In this document: in pieces, positions 61,624 to 64,000 of the stretch
Layout: every line of letters starts with the position of its first letter
Position numbering within the stretch: the stretch's first letter is position 1
Assembly (NCBI GenBank): GCA_019636175.1
Contig: JAHBYC010000008.1
Location: 23,382-87,381, forward strand
Direction: 5' to 3'
From: Caulobacter sp.
GTDB taxonomy: Bacteria > Pseudomonadota > Alphaproteobacteria > Caulobacterales > Caulobacteraceae
Length of the DNA: 64,000 nt
Program-made: the position numbers and the translations under genes
Notes under the pieces: generated by a model
Seen by the model: the letters and a program-made list of their open reading frames with translations, nothing else
What the model was told of the DNA's origin: nothing
The model's database searches: none

Positions 61624-62870
61624 CGGAACGCGCCTCGCCCGCCCAGAGGCTGCGTGGACTGGTCCTGCGGCTGGCCGGCGATCGGCGGGGAAGCGTTGTT
61701 ACAACCTTTGCTTTATCTGTACCGGTCATTGCAATCTTGACCTTGGGGGCCATCGACCTGGCCTCGGTCAGCGGCGACAAGGGCACGGTTCAGGATGTGG
61801 CCGACGCCGCCGCCCTGGTCGCCGCCAAGCAACTGGGCATGGCCGACAACAACGGCCTGGCCGAACGCACCAAGGCGATGATCGCCGAGCGGCTGTCGGC
61901 GATGAGCAATCGCCTGACCTATCAGACGACGGTGACGCCGGACACCGCCGCGGGCACGGTGTCGATCAGCATCGCCGTCAATCGCAACAGCTTCTTCGTC
62001 AACATGCTGCCGCCCGGCGGCTGGAACTTCACCATCGTCGCCAACGCCCAACAGATGGGCACGACGCCGCTGTGCGTGCTCAGCTTCGGCGAGGGCAAGA
62101 AGGACACGATCGACCTCAAGGGCGATTCCCACGTCCTTGCGCCGGGATGCCTTGTGCAGGCCAACTCCGACATCTCGGTCGAAGGGACATCCGCCATCAG
62201 CGCGGGAACCGTCCAGGCGTCGGGCCTGGCCACCGGCGCCATTTCGCCGACGCCGCAAACCGACGCGCCGGTCATTGCCGACCCCTTCTCCGGAATGACC
62301 ATCGCGCCGATGGGCGCCTCCTGCACCGTGCTCAATACCCTGGTCGACGCCATTCCGTTGGTGCTGGCGCCGGGGATCCATTGCGGCAACATCACCGTCA
62401 GCAAGACCGGCATCCTGACCCTGCTGCCGGGGGACCACATCTTCCAGAAAGGCCAGCTGCAGCTGAAGGACGGCTCGTCCCTGCTCGGGGACAATGTCGC
62501 CCTGGTGTTCGGTCCCGACGCCGCCTTCCAGTTCGTCGACACCTCGATCATCCGACTGCGCGGTCGCAGGCAGGGGATCTACGCCGGCTTCGTCATCCTG
62601 ACGACGCGGGACAACAAGCAGCGCTTCGAGATCTCGTCGAGCGCGGCGCGCGAGCTGGTCGGCACGGTCTATATTCCCAACGCCGAACTGTCGGTCACCG
62701 GCAGCGCCAAGGTCGCCGACGAGTCCGCCTGGACGGTCGTCGTGGCCAAGTCCATGGCGATGAGCAAGAGCCCCAGCCTGGTGATCAACAAGAACTATTC
62801 CGGCTCCAACGTGCCGGTGCCCGACGGCGTCGGGCCGGTGAGCGCGGCGAACGTGCGGCTGGTGAACTGA
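61620..62870 (+). CDS. TadG/TadE-like pilus-assembly-type protein
   Basis: The 416-residue protein has a single N-terminal helix in GDRRGSVVTTFALSVPVIAILTLGAIDLASV, the TadE/G prepilin-like segment with its following Asp and small residues, and then a long extracytoplasmic part. This part is rich in beta-helix-like repeats (GDSHVLAPGCLVQANSDISV, IHCGNITVSKTGILTLLPG). It resembles caulobacter Flp-pilus minor components. It starts at ATG 61620, overlapping the response-regulator gene, so it may be output of that signalling pathway. Confidence 0.82.
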   Translation: MTERASPAQRLRGLVLRLAGDRRGSVVTTFALSVPVIAILTLGAIDLASVSGDKGTVQDVADAAALVAAKQLGMADNNGLAERTKAMIAERLSAMSNRLTYQTTVTPDTAAGTVSISIAVNRNSFFVNMLPPGGWNFTIVANAQQMGTTPLCVLSFGEGKKDTIDLKGDSHVLAPGCLVQANSDISVEGTSAISAGTVQASGLATGAISPTPQTDAPVIADPFSGMTIAPMGASCTVLNTLVDAIPLVLAPGIHCGNITVSKTGILTLLPGDHIFQKGQLQLKDGSSLLGDNVALVFGPDAAFQFVDTSIIRLRGRRQGIYAGFVILTTRDNKQRFEISSSAARELVGTVYIPNAELSVTGSAKVADESAWTVVVAKSMAMSKSPSLVINKNYSGSNVPVPDGVGPVSAANVRLVN

Positions 62871-63305
62871 CCGGCCGATGACCACGCCAGGGTCCTGCTC
62901 AGAGTCCCGTTTCTCTCTATTTCAAGTTGTCAATTTTTTTCAACTTTGCCGCAGGTCTGCGACGCAACGTGGACAGGTCAGCGGCATTTGAAATTCCCTT
63001 GTTCTCTCAAGGGTCTAAGCCAAGGTCGGACAATCAAGCGCGGCAAATCCTGAGTTACCCCTTTACCCAGATTGCGTCAAATCAAGAAGTATATTTAGTA
63101 GAGATTGTAGTGCGTTTAATTGTGATGACGTGAGTAATATTCTTGTTGCGAAAGATCAATTTGGTAAATTCTCAAAAGGGAATTTTTCCTCCGGATTTCA
63201 ACGTGACATCGTTCGCGGAATGCTGTCCTCTCCCGCATTGGGTACATTGAAACCTGACCGGTGCGGCAGGGCCGCGCCTGGGGGAACCATTCCGGGAGCA
63301 TTCAG
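62871..63305. other. AT-richer non-coding region upstream of the RTX gene
   Basis: No gene is supported; the open frames are short and without ribosome-binding sites. Composition is clearly lower in GC than the flanks, with runs such as CAATTTTTTTCAAC near 62930 and TATATTTAGTAGAGATTG near 63090. It probably carries promoter and regulatory DNA for the RTX gene, but I see no palindromic operator. Confidence 0.55.
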
Positions 63306-64000
63306 ATGGCCGACTTCACGGGCACGGCGGGCGATGACGTCCTGATCGGGACGAGCGGCGACGACACCATCAACGGCGAGGCGGGCAACGACGCCCTGTA
63401 TGGCCAGGACGGCGACGACGTCCTTGTCGGCGGCGATGGCAATGACACCCTGGACGGCGACAACGGCTCCGACACCGCCGACTACACAGCCTCCACCAGC
63501 GCCGTCTATGTGAACCTGGGCGCAGGATACGAGGCCGACGACAGCGGCGAGGACACCCTGATCTCCATCGAGCGGGTCGTCGGGTCCAGCTTCAGCGACC
63601 AGCTGATCGGCGGCGCCGGAGACGACATCCTTGAGGGCGGCGGCGACGGCGACCTGCTGCGGGGCCGGGACGGCAACGACATCGTCCGCGGCGGCGATGG
63701 CAATGACTACCTGCAGGGCGGCGAAGGTGACGACATCATCGACGGCGGCGCCGGCAACGACCGGGCGGCCTTCTATCTCAGCCTGCCGACCGACGCCCAG
63801 GTGGGCGCCACGGTCGACCTGAACCTGCAGGGCGTGGCCCAGGATACCGGCCACGGCATGGACACCCTGATCGACATCGAGAATGTCTCGGGCACCACCT
63901 TCGCCGACACCCTGACCGGGGACGGCGCCGCCAACTGGCTGTGGGGCCAGGGCGGGGCGGACGTCATCGACGGCCAGGGCGGCGACGACCTGATCGAACT
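63306..64000 (+). CDS. RTX calcium-binding repeat protein (3' end outside window)
   Basis: The frame opens at ATG 63306 (GGGAGC 7 bases before) and stays open to the end of the window (231 codons). From residue 3 on it consists of glycine/aspartate nonapeptides of the GGxGxDxLx type, for example GEAGNDALYGQDGDDVLVGG and RGGDGNDYLQGGEGDDIIDG, separated by haemolysin-like spacers. RTX proteins are usually secreted by a type I system and fold in extracellular Ca2+. No transporter genes are inside the window. A terminal secretion signal would lie beyond it. Confidence 0.88.
   Translation, partial: MADFTGTAGDDVLIGTSGDDTINGEAGNDALYGQDGDDVLVGGDGNDTLDGDNGSDTADYTASTSAVYVNLGAGYEADDSGEDTLISIERVVGSSFSDQLIGGAGDDILEGGGDGDLLRGRDGNDIVRGGDGNDYLQGGEGDDIIDGGAGNDRAAFYLSLPTDAQVGATVDLNLQGVAQDTGHGMDTLIDIENVSGTTFADTLTGDGAANWLWGQGGADVIDGQGGDDLIE

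Noticed and set aside
62927-63133. Possible small protein before the RTX gene
   Set aside because: A 68-codon frame without a ribosome-binding site in AT-rich DNA; no family resemblance and coding-type third-position bias is absent.

Overview
The window is GC-rich chromosomal DNA from an alphaproteobacterium, most likely of the family Caulobacteraceae (Caulobacter/Phenylobacterium type). The best taxonomic clue is a gene at 41518-42789 with the full layout of the Caulobacter flagellar polarity protein TipF. TonB-dependent receptors, HWE-type kinases, CHASE3 kinases and lone EAL proteins fit the same group. Genes are tightly packed, and many neighbours share 4-bp ATGA, GTGA or TTGA stop/start overlaps. 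The assignment rests on protein recognition only, without a database search.

Region 1 (1-14950) is a carbohydrate-utilisation locus. It contains a cut-off amidohydrolase/lactonase and a fumarylacetoacetate-hydrolase-type sugar-acid enzyme, a TIM-barrel isomerase and a phytanoyl-CoA-type dioxygenase, a PIG-L deacetylase and a GPH/MFS sugar symporter, a GH116 glycosidase, a NagB-like protein, a Gfo/Idh oxidoreductase, a BadF/NAGK-type kinase, a TetR regulator and a TonB-dependent receptor. An inverted repeat (TTAGTG-GT/AC-CACTAA) lies over the promoters of at least four transcription units here and nowhere else that I saw, so the locus looks like one local regulon. The genes could import a glycoside across both membranes, deacetylate or oxidise it, cleave it and phosphorylate the sugar. 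This is the best candidate for an undescribed system.

Region 2 (15220-34168) is ordinary chromosome: tRNA-Ser(CGA), a serine hydrolase, an enoyl-CoA hydratase/thioesterase operon, a dicarboxylate symporter, a CoA-transferase, an SDR, a D-threonine-aldolase-like enzyme with a threonine dehydratase, a PagL-like deacylase, an M20 peptidase, a three-gene two-component cascade, an HtrA-like protease, a VOC protein and a GST.

Region 3 (34169-37300) is mosaic. An orphan terminase small-subunit gene is followed by an AT-richer gene of unknown function, a small membrane-protein candidate, and a second, 5'-truncated copy of the terminase gene. An orphan terminase large subunit with a fused N-terminal helix-turn-helix lies 19 kb away (53932-55767).

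Region 4 (37400-64000) holds an esterase, a second TonB-dependent receptor, tipF, feoAB, a DsbA-like protein, an antitoxin without its toxin, a 3-hydroxyacyl-CoA dehydrogenase, a MarR/GbsR regulator with a DUF4166 partner, an amidohydrolase, a second GST, an EcKinase-like phosphotransferase, a class-C-like serine hydrolase, an 1159-residue hybrid kinase ending in Hpt and EAL domains, a response regulator coupled to a TadG-like protein, and the start of an RTX protein that runs off the window.

Several families of intergenic hairpin repeats are scattered over the right two thirds. One 118-bp double hairpin occurs twice between convergent genes and supplies three of the four flanking stop codons.
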